Shown here one piece after another: positions 18,178 through 27,428 of a stretch of 60,600 nucleotides of DNA. The stretch's first letter is position 1; each line of letters begins with the position of its first letter. A model generated the notes under the pieces. The model made no database searches. It was given only the letters and a program-made list of their open reading frames with translations, and had not been told where the DNA came from. This DNA is from Paenibacillus polysaccharolyticus (lineage in GTDB: Bacteria; Bacillota; Bacilli; Paenibacillales; Paenibacillaceae). The stretch lies in the NCBI RefSeq assembly GCF_900102085.1, contig NZ_FMVM01000027.1, forward strand, positions 1 through 60,600. Direction: 5' to 3'. The position numbers and the translations under genes were made by a program.

Positions 18178-18363
18178 TCAGGCTCCCATGTTAACGAGGT
18201 AATATACGATGAGGAAAAAGGCAAAACAAACGAGCAATGTAGCGATTAGCGCCATTCCTCTTCTTAGACGATCCGGAACGGAATTACGTCCCAGGATCAG
18301 TGCGAACCCGAGCGCGAAGGCAAGGATAATGAAGATAACGACATTGCCTGAATCAAGTTGCAT
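18178..18363 (-). CDS. Small two-helix membrane protein
   Basis: A 61-residue protein not recognised. It has two predicted membrane helices (VVIFIILAFALGFALIL and MALIATLLVCFAFFLIVYYLV) joined by a short basic loop (GRNSVPDRLRRG). It starts 3 bases after the stop of the upstream gene at 18367, so the two are probably cotranscribed and coupled. Confidence 0.7.
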   Translation of the reverse strand: MQLDSGNVVIFIILAFALGFALILGRNSVPDRLRRGMALIATLLVCFAFFLIVYYLVNMGA

Positions 18364-18366
18364 CGA

Positions 18367-18600
18367 TTAAACTCCCTTGAAGGCAGCCATTAGTGCACGC
18401 CATTCCTCTTCACGATTTTCGAAATCCTCTTTCGGGAAACGACGCTCGGCCCAATGCATTAAGGCAGGACGGCTAAGGAATGTGTGGCATTCTTCGCCCC
18501 ATTCTTCGGATATTTCCCGCAGAACGAGATACTTACCTTGTACTTCTACAGTCATCATATTCCACTTGTCTGTTTTGTATATTTCATGTTTTTTTATCAT
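18367..18600 (-). CDS. Small soluble protein of unknown function
   Basis: A 77-residue protein not recognised. It starts MIKKHEIYKTDKW and contains a beta-rich segment (TVEVQGKYLVLREI) followed by helices rich in Trp and acidic residues (HWAERRFPKEDFENREEEW). The ATG at 18600 follows TTGGAGA; the frame is open for 20 more codons upstream but with no better start. It is paired with the two-helix membrane protein downstream. Confidence 0.65.
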   Translation of the reverse strand: MIKKHEIYKTDKWNMMTVEVQGKYLVLREISEEWGEECHTFLSRPALMHWAERRFPKEDFENREEEWRALMAAFKGV

Positions 18601-18689
18601 AGGTAGTCTCCAAACTAACGGTTTTGGTAAAATGATACCGTACACTACGATGCAAAGCAAATTTTTTCATCAATTATGGAAAAGATAAA

Positions 18690-18718
18690 TTGCAAAATGG
18701 AAGCCCATACAGTATAAT
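18690..18718 (+). promoter_or_regulatory. SigA promoter of the cold-shock gene
   Basis: TTGCAA at 18690 and a perfect TATAAT at 18713 are separated by 17 bases. The resulting leader to the TTG start is about 40 bases. Confidence 0.75.
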
Positions 18719-18726
18719 AAGGATAT

Positions 18727-18742
18727 TCGCCATAGATGGCGA
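18727..18742 (+). promoter_or_regulatory. Leader hairpin of the cold-shock mRNA
   Basis: TCGCCA-TAGA-TGGCGA forms a 6-bp stem at the very 5' end of the mRNA, followed by ATATTTTT and the AGGAGG ribosome site. It could stabilise the mRNA or respond to temperature; that role is inferred. Confidence 0.45.
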
Positions 18743-18763
18743 TATTTTTAGGAGGTTGTTCAT

Positions 18764-18961
18764 TTGAAAGGTACAGTTAAATGGTTTAACGCAGAAAAAG
18801 GCTATGGCTTTATTTCAGTTGAAGGCGGCGAGGACGTATTCGTACATTTCTCCGCAATCCAAGGCGACGGCTTTAAAACATTGGAAGAAGGTCAAGCGGT
18901 AGAATTCGAAATCACTGATGGAAACCGTGGTCCTCAAGCAGCTAACGTAACTAAATTGTAA
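18764..18961 (+). CDS. Cold-shock protein (CspA/CspB family)
   Basis: A 65-residue single cold-shock domain that binds single-stranded RNA and DNA. It shows RNP1 KGYGFISV and RNP2 VFVHFSAI, the family's normal length, and the start KGTVKWFNAEKG. The TTG at 18764 is used, 7 bases after AGGAGG. It has its own promoter and a strong terminator, so it is monocistronic. Confidence 0.97.
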   Translation: MKGTVKWFNAEKGYGFISVEGGEDVFVHFSAIQGDGFKTLEEGQAVEFEITDGNRGPQAANVTKL

Positions 18962-19025
18962 GATTTTTCCGTCATTCACGGACTTCTTATAAATGATCGA
19001 TTATAGCTGAACATCACAAACACAA

Positions 19026-19058
19026 GCACAGTCCCCATTTGGAGACTGTGCTTTTTTT
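19026..19058 (+). terminator. Terminator of the cold-shock gene
   Basis: GCACAGTC and GACTGTGC form the stem (19026-19051), followed by seven T. Confidence 0.85.
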
Positions 19059-19070
19059 GGTTTTCAGCGC

Positions 19071-20243
19071 TCATGTGGAACGATGCGTTGTTGTGCGTAA
19101 CAATTGAAAGCCGAAACCAATCAATGAAGCTAGTGCAAAGGACATTGCGGTAAGATAGAACGTCTGACGTCCTGTAAGCTCTAATAACAAGCCACCCAAG
19201 GTTCCACTTAAAAGTCCAGAAGCGCTAGACCACACAATCGTAAATAAAGCCATGCCCGTTGCTCGAAAATGATCGGGAACGAGTCGGGTTATATAACGAA
19301 CCGCAGTGACATAAAAAATACCGAATGTAACGCTGTGCATCGTTTGAATAAGAACAACGGCTGCTGGTGTATGCGAGACAGACATGAACAATAATCGAAT
19401 GGTATACATCAAGGCCGCTAAGGTGAGAAGTGGGAGTTCCTTATATTTGTTCCCGTATTTGCTTAGTAGCAAAAATATCGGAATCTCACTCACAGAGGAG
19501 ATGAGCAGGGACCAGCCGATTAATCCTTCACTGGCACCCAAATCTTTGAGTGTGATCGTCAGAAAGGCTTCGTTCATCCGATGACCCATAGCCAGCAGAA
19601 ACACACAGCCGAAAAAAGCAAGAACATCTCGGCGTTTCAGGATAGCCCACAATCCGGATAAATCCATTTTGCTACTGCTACCAGCAGGCTGGTCCCGTAA
19701 CTGGAAGCTGATCAGTAAGGTTACAGCTGCAAGGCTAATGCAGATCCACATCGTCCATTCGGAACCAAAAGAGCCAAGGACATAACCGATGCTAAGGGCA
19801 AAAAAAGCATATCCGATGGAACCGAACACTCGAATGGACGTGAAATTTCGACCATATTTATTCGCCGTTGTAATTGCCATCGTATCCGACAGTGGGTAGA
19901 CCGGATAATAGAAAAAGTAAAATAGAGTTACAAGGACAAACACTTCGCCAAAGCTTGATGCATTGGCAAGCAGAATTCCAGTGATTAGCTGGCCGCCGAG
20001 CAGTAGGATCATAACTTTCCGTACGGTCTTGTATTTATCACTCGCCATGCTCCAGAACATATTGGAGAATACAGAAATGAGCGGTCCGATGCCATACAGG
20101 TAACCAATCTCGGCAGGACTGAAGCCAAGATGGCTGAAGTAAAGCTGGAAGTACGATACTACCAGTGCGGTAGAACCAAAGATGGTGAACATCAGTGCCC
20201 GGAGCCAGTTCTGATCTGGCCGGGCCGTATGACTTGATTTCAT
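19071..20243 (-). CDS. MFS transporter, MFS_1-like (HcaT/LacY-related)
   Basis: A 390-residue 12-helix transporter. It has the features of the MFS_1-like group, such as the N-terminal FTIFGSTALVVSYFQLYFSHLGFSPAEIG, the MASDKYKTVRKV loop and the PLSDTMAITTANKYGRNFTSIRVFGSIGYA region in helices 4-5. The substrate is unknown; relatives take up aromatic acids, sugars or nucleosides. GGAG precedes the ATG at 20243. It is in the same direction as the gene at 20347, with 100 bases between. Confidence 0.85.
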   Translation of the reverse strand: MKSSHTARPDQNWLRALMFTIFGSTALVVSYFQLYFSHLGFSPAEIGYLYGIGPLISVFSNMFWSMASDKYKTVRKVMILLLGGQLITGILLANASSFGEVFVLVTLFYFFYYPVYPLSDTMAITTANKYGRNFTSIRVFGSIGYAFFALSIGYVLGSFGSEWTMWICISLAAVTLLISFQLRDQPAGSSSKMDLSGLWAILKRRDVLAFFGCVFLLAMGHRMNEAFLTITLKDLGASEGLIGWSLLISSVSEIPIFLLLSKYGNKYKELPLLTLAALMYTIRLLFMSVSHTPAAVVLIQTMHSVTFGIFYVTAVRYITRLVPDHFRATGMALFTIVWSSASGLLSGTLGGLLLELTGRQTFYLTAMSFALASLIGFGFQLLRTTTHRST

Positions 20244-20346
20244 GATGAGAGACTCCGTTCTTAAATCTAATTCAGATTATTTCATGATTTAGACTTCTGA
20301 TAATTTGTTTCATAGATCATATGATATGAATGTGTTCCCAAATGGA

Positions 20347-21687
20347 CTAGCCTTTCAAGGATGAAGAGCCGCGAGATGGCGGTATGGACATCGTTGGTTC
20401 TTTTTGCGTGCGCCGGATGACCAGCCAGACAATAACAAGCTCAGCAAGCAAACCAAGCGACTGGGCGGCTGCACCGATCATGCCGTTCCACGCCGGGAAA
20501 ATACTGACCAGTACAAGCAGAACAATAATAGTGCAAATCGCATTGGCGCTCTGTGAACGAAACATCGTTTTGGTCTGACCGCGAAGCAGAATGAGACCAT
20601 TGCTGAAGTCCAGAAAAGGAGAGATCAGCGGAAATAACACAAAGGCGCGAAGTGTCCAGAGACTTTGCTCCAGCAGCTGGCCTTGAACGCTCATAATATT
20701 TTCGAGTACCCATGGACCCAAAGGCGTATACGCAATGGAGACAGTCATCGCGAACGGTATAAAACCGGTAACGAGCGCAAATTTCTTAACGAGTTTGGCA
20801 TCGATCAGATAGAAGTTGAGCACGATCTGATGAATGTAGGTAAAAAAGCTTAACATGAGCTGCATCAGACTGCTCGCTACAGCAAAAGAGGAGATAGCCA
20901 GCGCGATTCCGGTTGTTTTACCAAGAACAATGTTAATGACAGGACCTATAAACAGGGCTACAAAACTGGATAATAGCAGTGGTTTGTAAAAGCGATACAC
21001 ATCTCCCTTGCTCTCAACGGGATGATCCTCGAGCTTGGCAGGCATTTTTCTCATAATGTTTCTGCCTTCCAAGTAGCTAACCAGAGCTTCAATCATCATT
21101 CCCGCAGCAAAGATGATAGCGCCTACACGACCGCTGTTAATAGAGTCTGTGTAGATGAAGTACAAGGATAACCCATACATACCTGCTAACCTGAATACCA
21201 TACCAATGGTGAGCCATTTGGTTCGATTGTTCGTGATGATAATGCCTTGGTAGATGTTACGGATGACAGAAAAAATACTAACGTACATCAGGATCTCGTA
21301 TACGTCGATCACTTTGCTTAGTAGATCCGGGCTGACGCCGAATAAATATTTGAACACACCGGTACCAATGGGTGAGTACACAATAAGAAATCCGATGAGT
21401 AGCACGCAAGCCAGAAATATTTTGGTCACAAACGTAAGAGCCTGAAAAGAGAGGCGGTCACGCACCAGGGCGGAACAGGTTTGACGTAGCAAGGTGGAGG
21501 GACGCTCCGTGAGGGTAAGCAAACTTCCCGCAATGGCATAACTTGCAATAACAGTCTCTGGATGAGCAGAGCGTGCAAGTGTGCTGTTAATGATTACGTG
21601 TGATATCGTAACTAGAGAGGCGGAGATGCCAAGTGGCACAAAAAAAGAAAATAACCGTCTCCACGAAAGTGGTTCACCTGACGACAT
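20347..21687 (-). CDS. MATE/MOP-like polytopic membrane protein
   Basis: A 446-residue protein of about 12 helices resembling the MOP flippase superfamily (often labelled MatE). N-terminal text such as FVPLGISASLVTISHVIINSTLARS fits a MATE first helix with its Asn-rich turn. The substrate cannot be told: drug export or lipid/polymer flipping are both possible. AAAGGAG lies 8 bases before the ATG at 21687. It is divergent from the terpene synthase gene. Confidence 0.65.
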   Translation of the reverse strand: MSSGEPLSWRRLFSFFVPLGISASLVTISHVIINSTLARSAHPETVIASYAIAGSLLTLTERPSTLLRQTCSALVRDRLSFQALTFVTKIFLACVLLIGFLIVYSPIGTGVFKYLFGVSPDLLSKVIDVYEILMYVSIFSVIRNIYQGIIITNNRTKWLTIGMVFRLAGMYGLSLYFIYTDSINSGRVGAIIFAAGMMIEALVSYLEGRNIMRKMPAKLEDHPVESKGDVYRFYKPLLLSSFVALFIGPVINIVLGKTTGIALAISSFAVASSLMQLMLSFFTYIHQIVLNFYLIDAKLVKKFALVTGFIPFAMTVSIAYTPLGPWVLENIMSVQGQLLEQSLWTLRAFVLFPLISPFLDFSNGLILLRGQTKTMFRSQSANAICTIIVLLVLVSIFPAWNGMIGAAAQSLGLLAELVIVWLVIRRTQKEPTMSIPPSRGSSSLKG

Positions 21688-21867
21688 GTCAACGACTCCT
21701 TTGATGGATAGAAATATGGATAGTATATCATAAAGCTTTGAACGGGGATGCGATTTTTTACGCGGTTTATGCGGTAGATCATTTGTACAATTAAGGGGAT
21801 CATATTATAATAGGAATGGTTAAAATCGCTCTAATACGTATTCAACCAAAGTGGAGGCACATTTATT

Positions 21868-22947
21868 TTGAGCCAATCAAATCGAAAACGTCATCAGTAC
21901 CCGCGAGGACCGCTGGCATTGATGAGAGGGGTGTACAAATACACCATTCCGGAAACGCGTAAGGCATTGGATGGATGGCGTGCTCAGGCAGAGACCATTC
22001 CAAATGAGGAATTACGTACTCAAGCACTTGCCAGTCTAAGGGATAAGCAATTTCACTGTGAAGGTGGAACTGTCTATGCATTAGCGGATATGTCCAATAG
22101 ACATATTCTTATTCCGCTAATCGTTTCGTATCAAACCATAAGTGATTATTTGGACAATCTGTGTGACCGCAGCACCTCGATGGACCCGGCTGATTTTCGC
22201 TTGCTCCATCAATCTATGCTTGATGCGGTAGATCCCGAGGCAACACCTGTCAATTATTATGCGCTCCGTGAGGATCAGGATGACGGTGGGTACCTACGGA
22301 ATCTGGTGACGACATGTCAGGAGCTCACTCGTCAGCTACCAGGATATGCGTCAGCCAAGCCCCAAATACAGGATCTGGCAGGCCTATACACGGACCTGCA
22401 GGTATATAAGCATATCAAACCGGAACTGAGAGAGACGGCTTTGCTCGAATGGTGGTCGGAGCATCGCCACCGCACACCTCAGTTTCGCTGGAACGAATTT
22501 GCCGCTGCTACGGGCTCTACTCTGGGTGTATTTATGCTGTTTCTCGCTGCAAGTGACGATCAGCTGACCGAAGAGCAGGCGGTATCGATCCACACTGCCT
22601 ATTTCCCGCACGTATGCGCATTACACATCATGCTCGATTATTTGATCGATCAGGATGAGGATCGTGTCGGTGGGGATCTCAACTTCTGCAATTATTATGA
22701 GAATGTAGAGATGATGCTGGATCGAATTGCTTTTATTGTGGAGATGGCTCGCAGTGATGTGCAGAAGATTCCGGGAACTTCTTTTCACCGGATGATTATT
22801 GAAGGACTGATAGCCATTTACCTGTCTGATCCCAAAGTCAGCGAACAGCATGAAGTTCGCGTCGTGTCCAAACGCTTGATGAAGAACAGTCCAATGACAC
22901 GTGTGTTTTTCTTCATTTTCAGTCGGTGGATACGGAAGCATATGTAA
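21868..22947 (+). CDS. ytpB: Tetraprenyl-beta-curcumene synthase-like (YtpB, DUF2600)
   Basis: A large-terpene (class IB) synthase. B. subtilis YtpB cyclises tetraprenyl diphosphate (C35) to tetraprenyl-beta-curcumene, giving sesquarterpenes. Here the 359-residue protein keeps the family's metal-binding pattern: ISDYLDNLCDRST near residue 95, and a second acidic helix, IMLDYLIDQDEDR, near residue 253. It starts with TTG at 21868 (GTGGAGG 13 bases upstream). No prenyl diphosphate synthase or squalene-hopene cyclase lies nearby. pfkA follows but is unrelated in function. The product is likely a membrane or spore lipid, inferred from the family. Confidence 0.88.
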   Translation: MSQSNRKRHQYPRGPLALMRGVYKYTIPETRKALDGWRAQAETIPNEELRTQALASLRDKQFHCEGGTVYALADMSNRHILIPLIVSYQTISDYLDNLCDRSTSMDPADFRLLHQSMLDAVDPEATPVNYYALREDQDDGGYLRNLVTTCQELTRQLPGYASAKPQIQDLAGLYTDLQVYKHIKPELRETALLEWWSEHRHRTPQFRWNEFAAATGSTLGVFMLFLAASDDQLTEEQAVSIHTAYFPHVCALHIMLDYLIDQDEDRVGGDLNFCNYYENVEMMLDRIAFIVEMARSDVQKIPGTSFHRMIIEGLIAIYLSDPKVSEQHEVRVVSKRLMKNSPMTRVFFFIFSRWIRKHM

Positions 22948-23000
22948 GTCAGGTGTATTGTTGCGGAGCCTGAAGTGAAACTAGAGGAGGAAGAAACATC

Positions 23001-23972
23001 ATGACAGCAGTAAAGAAAATCGCAGTGCTAACGAGTGGTGGCGATTCACAGGGGATGAACGCGGCTGTTCGTGCGGTTGTTCGCAGCGGACTATTTCACG
23101 GATTGGAAGTGTTCGGTATTCAGCGCGGATACCAAGGGCTTTTGAACAATGATATTTTCCCGATGGATCTGCGCAGTGTTGGGGATATTATTCAGCGCGG
23201 GGGAACCGTTCTGCAATCTGCACGTTGTAAAGAGTTCTATACCGCAGAAGGCCAGCAAAAAGGAGCAGACATTTTGCGCGCTCGTGGTATTGATGGTCTC
23301 ATTGTTATTGGCGGAGACGGTTCATATAATGGCGCAAACAAATTGAGCAAGCTTGGCATTAATACGATGGGTTTGCCAGGTACCATTGACAATGATATCT
23401 CATTCACCGATTATACAATCGGATTCGATACTTCCGTAAGCGTCGTGGTTGATGCGGTAAACAAGCTTCGTGACACGATGTCTTCCCATGAACGTTCATC
23501 GATTGTTGAGGTTATGGGCCGTCACTGCGGTGATATTGCGCTTCATGCGGGGCTTGCTTCAGGAGCGGAGACGATCCTGGTGCCGGAAGTACCTTTTGAT
23601 ATGGACGAAGTAGCTGAGCGTATGAAAGCTAACTTTGCACATGGCAAACGCCACAGTATCATTATCGTAGCTGAAGGCGTAGGTAAGGGAGAAGACGTTG
23701 CCAAAGAATTGATGGAACGTTGCCCGACGTATGAGCCGCGTGTTACCGTTCTCGGACACATTCAACGTGGTGGTACGCCAACACCATTCGACCGCAACCT
23801 TGCGAGCCGTCTGGGTGATTTCGCAGTGCGTAGCTTGATTGCAGGCGAAACGGATAAAGGCTGTGGGATTATTAAAGGTGAGCTGGTTCTTACGGACATC
23901 GATAAAGTCGTAAATACGAAAAAAGCATTTGATATGGAAACGTATGAGCTTGCACAACGCTTGTCTCAATAA
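23001..23972 (+). CDS. pfkA: ATP-dependent 6-phosphofructokinase
   Basis: Phosphorylates fructose 6-phosphate in glycolysis; cytoplasmic homotetramer. The 323-residue protein has the bacterial short-form motifs: LTSGGDSQGMNAAVRAVVR (ATP loop), VIGGDGSYNGA, GLPGTIDNDI with the catalytic Asp, MGRHCGDIALHAGLA and GHIQRGGTPTPFDR. The ATG at 23001 follows AGAGGAGG. pyk is not next to it, unlike B. subtilis pfkA-pyk. A strong bidirectional terminator follows. Confidence 0.97.
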   Translation: MTAVKKIAVLTSGGDSQGMNAAVRAVVRSGLFHGLEVFGIQRGYQGLLNNDIFPMDLRSVGDIIQRGGTVLQSARCKEFYTAEGQQKGADILRARGIDGLIVIGGDGSYNGANKLSKLGINTMGLPGTIDNDISFTDYTIGFDTSVSVVVDAVNKLRDTMSSHERSSIVEVMGRHCGDIALHAGLASGAETILVPEVPFDMDEVAERMKANFAHGKRHSIIIVAEGVGKGEDVAKELMERCPTYEPRVTVLGHIQRGGTPTPFDRNLASRLGDFAVRSLIAGETDKGCGIIKGELVLTDIDKVVNTKKAFDMETYELAQRLSQ

Positions 23973-23983
23973 TTCCTTTCAAC

Positions 23984-24031
23984 AAAAAAAGAGCACACTC
24001 CGTATGATTCGGAGCTGTGCTCTTCTTTTTG
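23984..24031. terminator. Bidirectional terminator between pfkA and the MATE gene
   Basis: GAGCACA-CTCCG pairs with CGGAG-C-TGTGCTC (23991-24022). It is flanked by seven A on the left and TTCTTTTT on the right, so it can serve both converging genes. Confidence 0.85.
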
Positions 24032-24098
24032 TATTCGGTGTATTCTCTTTCTTCTGTGTGAAGAAAGAAGAAAAGCATGCGAGGAGAACGCAGTTTGC

Positions 24099-25454
24099 TT
24101 ACGCGCGAAGGGAAGCTTTCTTCTGAACCCGGAACAGTCTCCACAACAGCGCAGTTGCCCCCACTGCGAGTCCTGCAATAAGACCAATCCAGTATCCAAA
24201 TGCCCCAAGTGAAGTGTAAGTTGCCGTAAAATAACCAACGGGCAGACCGATAATCCAATAAGCGACAAAGGTAATGATTAACGCCGGATTGACATCTTTG
24301 TACCCCCGTAGCGCTCCTTGTGTCGGCGTAGCAATGGCATCGGAAATTTGGAAGAAAATTGCGTAGATTAGAAAATGCTGCGTTAGTGTAATTACTTCCT
24401 GTTCGTTGGAATAAATTCTCGCAATCGGCTCTCCGAAAACCAGCAAAATGATCGCTGTAATCAAGGAAAGGCCAATAGCTCCCCCGATTCCTAGCAGACT
24501 ATACTGTCTGGCGTCTTTCAGCCGGCCTGCACCATTTTCAAAGCCAACCAGAATGGTGAGTGCCATACAGATGCTCACAGGTAACATATATAGTGTAGAA
24601 GCGAAGTTCAGTGCTGCCTGATGGGCGGCTATCGTGACCGTATCGAATCGGCTCATCAGCAAGGTGACCGCAGCGAAGATAGACGTTTCAAAAAAGGTTG
24701 CAAATCCAATCGGGACCCCAATGACCAGAAGTTCCTTCCATTTGCTAAACGAGATCCGTGACCATTGACGGAAAATAGAATACTTGGCGAATGGCTCGAT
24801 ACGATGGGCGAAAAACAGGCTAATCAAAAAAATAAGCCAATATGTACATGCTGTGGCCACACCTGCACCAACACCGCCTAATTGAGGGAAACCCCACCGC
24901 CCAAAAATGAGCAGATAGTTGAGCGAAATATTAACAGGGAGCGAGACGAGTGTGATGAGCATGGTAACACGTGTCTGTCCAAGTGCATCCATAAAACTGC
25001 GAAGTACTGTATATCCGAATAGGGGCATAATGCCAAAAGCTAGCGCACACAGAAAATAAAACGCTACATTTGCAACATGCGGCTCGAGGGGCATCGCGTT
25101 TAAAATGGGACTCAACAATAAAGCGCCTGCTCCTAGCACAATAAGACCTACAGCAATGCCCAGGTAGAGCGCCTGAATGACGCTCCGTCCAATCTGATCA
25201 TGTTGCCTGGAGCCGAGCAGGTGAGAGACAACAGGGGTTATTCCCATTAAAATCCCGCTAAGTCCGGTCTGCACGGGCATCCATAGGCTTGTACCTATAG
25301 CGACACCTGCGAGGTCAGCTGGCGAAAATTTGCCGGACATATTCGTATCAAAGAACGACATGGCCGAAAGTGCAATTTGAGTGGTGAAGATGGGCAAAAA
25401 TATAATCAGGAACTGTTTGATCTTTTGTGGAAAGCTCGATGTGTTCATATTCAC
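24099..25454 (-). CDS. MATE-family efflux transporter (NorM/YeeO-like)
   Basis: A 451-residue, 12-helix multidrug and toxin extrusion transporter that exchanges cationic compounds for Na+ or H+. It begins LIIFLPIFTTQIALSAMSFFDTNMSG, the usual MATE helix 1, and repeats the fold in the second half (LLVIGVPIGFATFFETSIFAA). A GTG at 25454 is 8 bases after GAGG; the ATG two codons later is possible. It is the only gene between two terminators. Confidence 0.9.
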   Translation of the reverse strand: MNMNTSSFPQKIKQFLIIFLPIFTTQIALSAMSFFDTNMSGKFSPADLAGVAIGTSLWMPVQTGLSGILMGITPVVSHLLGSRQHDQIGRSVIQALYLGIAVGLIVLGAGALLLSPILNAMPLEPHVANVAFYFLCALAFGIMPLFGYTVLRSFMDALGQTRVTMLITLVSLPVNISLNYLLIFGRWGFPQLGGVGAGVATACTYWLIFLISLFFAHRIEPFAKYSIFRQWSRISFSKWKELLVIGVPIGFATFFETSIFAAVTLLMSRFDTVTIAAHQAALNFASTLYMLPVSICMALTILVGFENGAGRLKDARQYSLLGIGGAIGLSLITAIILLVFGEPIARIYSNEQEVITLTQHFLIYAIFFQISDAIATPTQGALRGYKDVNPALIITFVAYWIIGLPVGYFTATYTSLGAFGYWIGLIAGLAVGATALLWRLFRVQKKASLRA

Positions 25455-25610
25455 TTAAGGTGCCTCACGATCTATATAGTTATCATGCTGATGTCATATC
25501 AGACAGCTATTAATTGTAGAGGATTTTTACGAATTTGGGTAGTGCAACAGGAGAAAGGGGCTTGAAACAGGAACAGAGTGCCTCAACAAATATTCAGGAT
25601 GTTAAAATAT

Positions 25611-25646
25611 AAAAAAAACCTCGCTCCCGCGATAAACGGGACGAGG
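25611..25646 (-). terminator. Terminator after the DUF4015 gene
   Basis: On the minus strand CCTCGTCCCG pairs with CGGGAGCGAGG around TTTATCG, followed by eight T. It is the strongest terminator in this part. Confidence 0.85.
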
Positions 25647-25714
25647 CTCGAGATTATGGAGTTCATAATCAAATCTGCGGTTAAACGAGTAAAATTTTAT
25701 AAGTGCTAATTAAG

Positions 25715-26905
25715 TTATTTGTACTGTACGCCAGGAGTATAGCGATTGGATGCATTCCATAGCAAATATTCATCCACATTCATTTCTTTCATCGCTTTAA
25801 TCTGATCTTCGACCTGTTTTTTACCGTATTTGATATAATGTCCGCTACCCAGCCAGCTTGCGGTAAAGTCTTGAATCCATGGCCGAATAATTGGTTTGAG
25901 TTCTTTGGTAGGGTCGAGCTTCTTATGTGTATCCTTCATAGAACCTTTAATCGTTGTGTAGGGGTCTTTGTCAGGGTCTTTCACACCATACCAGCCGGTG
26001 GAATAATGACTTGGATAGACCATAGGTGAGATGACATCCACGTTTTCTGATATTTTCACAAAATCCTGACCAATACCTTCGGCTGCCGGCACAGAGGCTG
26101 CATATCCAAAAATATCTACCGAAACTCGGACACCAAGAGGTGCAAGCTCTTTACGTGCGTATTGCACAAATTCGGCGACAACGTCAACACGTGATTGATC
26201 GGTCTGTGTGTACTTTAGTGTATCTGCGCGTGTTTCAAATCCCTCGGGAAAGCGAACGTAGTCAAACTGAATTTCCTTGAAACCGAGCTTCGCTGCTTCT
26301 TTGGCAATTTCAATATTATAATCCCATACCTCTTTGCTGTAAGGATTCACGAAACTGTCTCCTTTACCGTTGGCCCATACAGAGCCGTCCTTATTACGAA
26401 AGGATAGTTCGGGGTTCTTCTTCGCTAGAATGGTGTCCTTAAATACAACAACTCGTGCGATAGGATACACCTTGTGTTTCTCTAATCGTTTCATCAAGGC
26501 ACTGATATCTCGAATAAAAGGTTTTGCTTCGCCCATATTTTTCACGGCCTTGTTTTTGGACGGATATGTGATATACCCGAGATCATCCTTGATATCAATA
26601 ACCATAGCATTTAGTTCTGTCTGATCGGTTAGTTCGAGCAGTTGTGCCATTCTTGCGCCACCAGCACTGTACGCTGTGACATATATGCCTTTAACAACAG
26701 GAGCATCAGGTTGCGGATCGACTTTGGCAGGGGGATTGTCAGCATCAATGACGACTTGTTCTTTTTGTGATTGAATAATGGCTGTGTTAAAACTGTTGCT
26801 TAACGAGGGTAATTGACTATTATTGCTATGACCCAGATCCGGAGCTACCGACGTTCCTCCGAAACCTCCCAAGGCCATTGCGAACAAAGCCCACAGTATG
26901 TTCAT
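25715..26905 (-). CDS. Secreted putative glycoside hydrolase (DUF4015)
   Basis: A 396-residue protein with an N-terminal signal peptide (MNILWALFAMALGGFGGTSVA), a polar linker to about residue 85, and a TIM-barrel-like DUF4015 domain to the end. Typical family segments are VKGIYVTAYSAGG, AMVIDIKDDLGYI, FKEIQFDYVRFPEG and SPMVYPSHYSTGWYG. The DYVRFPEG and DIKDD acids are candidate catalytic residues. The substrate is unknown; a cell-wall or polysaccharide glycan is likely. The start is the ATG at 26905 after AAGGGAGTG; the ORF is open for eight codons more. Confidence 0.85.
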   Translation of the reverse strand: MNILWALFAMALGGFGGTSVAPDLGHSNNSQLPSLSNSFNTAIIQSQKEQVVIDADNPPAKVDPQPDAPVVKGIYVTAYSAGGARMAQLLELTDQTELNAMVIDIKDDLGYITYPSKNKAVKNMGEAKPFIRDISALMKRLEKHKVYPIARVVVFKDTILAKKNPELSFRNKDGSVWANGKGDSFVNPYSKEVWDYNIEIAKEAAKLGFKEIQFDYVRFPEGFETRADTLKYTQTDQSRVDVVAEFVQYARKELAPLGVRVSVDIFGYAASVPAAEGIGQDFVKISENVDVISPMVYPSHYSTGWYGVKDPDKDPYTTIKGSMKDTHKKLDPTKELKPIIRPWIQDFTASWLGSGHYIKYGKKQVEDQIKAMKEMNVDEYLLWNASNRYTPGVQYK

Positions 26906-27000
26906 ACTTTTCACTCCCTTTATGTACATTCCATACTTGATTATACAACAAAGCCTCCGTGCTTTTAACCATATTAATCCTTTTATGAAACATGTGGAAA

Positions 27001-27046
27001 AAATGAAAACCGCTCCCTGACTGAGGAATACCTCGTCAAGAAGCGG
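27001..27046 (-). terminator. Terminator after the 64-residue gene
   Basis: On the minus strand CCGCT, TGAC and GAGG segments pair with their complements (27010-27045) and are followed by TTTTCATTTTTT. Confidence 0.65.
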
Positions 27047-27066
27047 CGTAATCGATCTGAAAAATA

Positions 27067-27261
27067 TTATTGAATATACACATCATTCTGATGCTCACAA
27101 ATACTGTACTGAATGATTTCCATTGCATCTCCCTGTTCCAGGATGCCCAGCCCATCCCGGAGAACAATCAAAGAGTCGAGTTCATTCGGTTTTAAGAAAG
27201 GGAGCATTTCCGGGCACCATTTGTTGACAATTTCAAACAGTTTTACCGTTTCCGTATCCAC
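27067..27261 (-). CDS. Small protein of unknown function
   Basis: A 64-residue soluble, acidic protein not recognised (starting with a GTG codon, then DTETVKLFEIVNKWCPEML). It is predicted helical throughout and has no signal or membrane segment. The GTG at 27261 has GGAAAGG 9 bases upstream; an earlier GTG at 27270 directly touches that site. It has its own terminator, which supports it being a real gene. The DUF4015 gene downstream lies beyond that terminator. Confidence 0.6.
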   Translation of the reverse strand: MDTETVKLFEIVNKWCPEMLPFLKPNELDSLIVLRDGLGILEQGDAMEIIQYSICEHQNDVYIQ

Positions 27262-27428
27262 AATAATCACCCTTTCCTACTCGAATTCCAAAATGGTAAG
27301 TCATTCGGCGCGAATCGGGAAAGCATATGGCTTTGTGAAAAGTAAAGGTTAGAACCTGCTTACAACATATTTAAGAGCGGTGCACCATTATTATACCACA
27401 AACTTGCGAATTGTTAACGGGCAGATAA

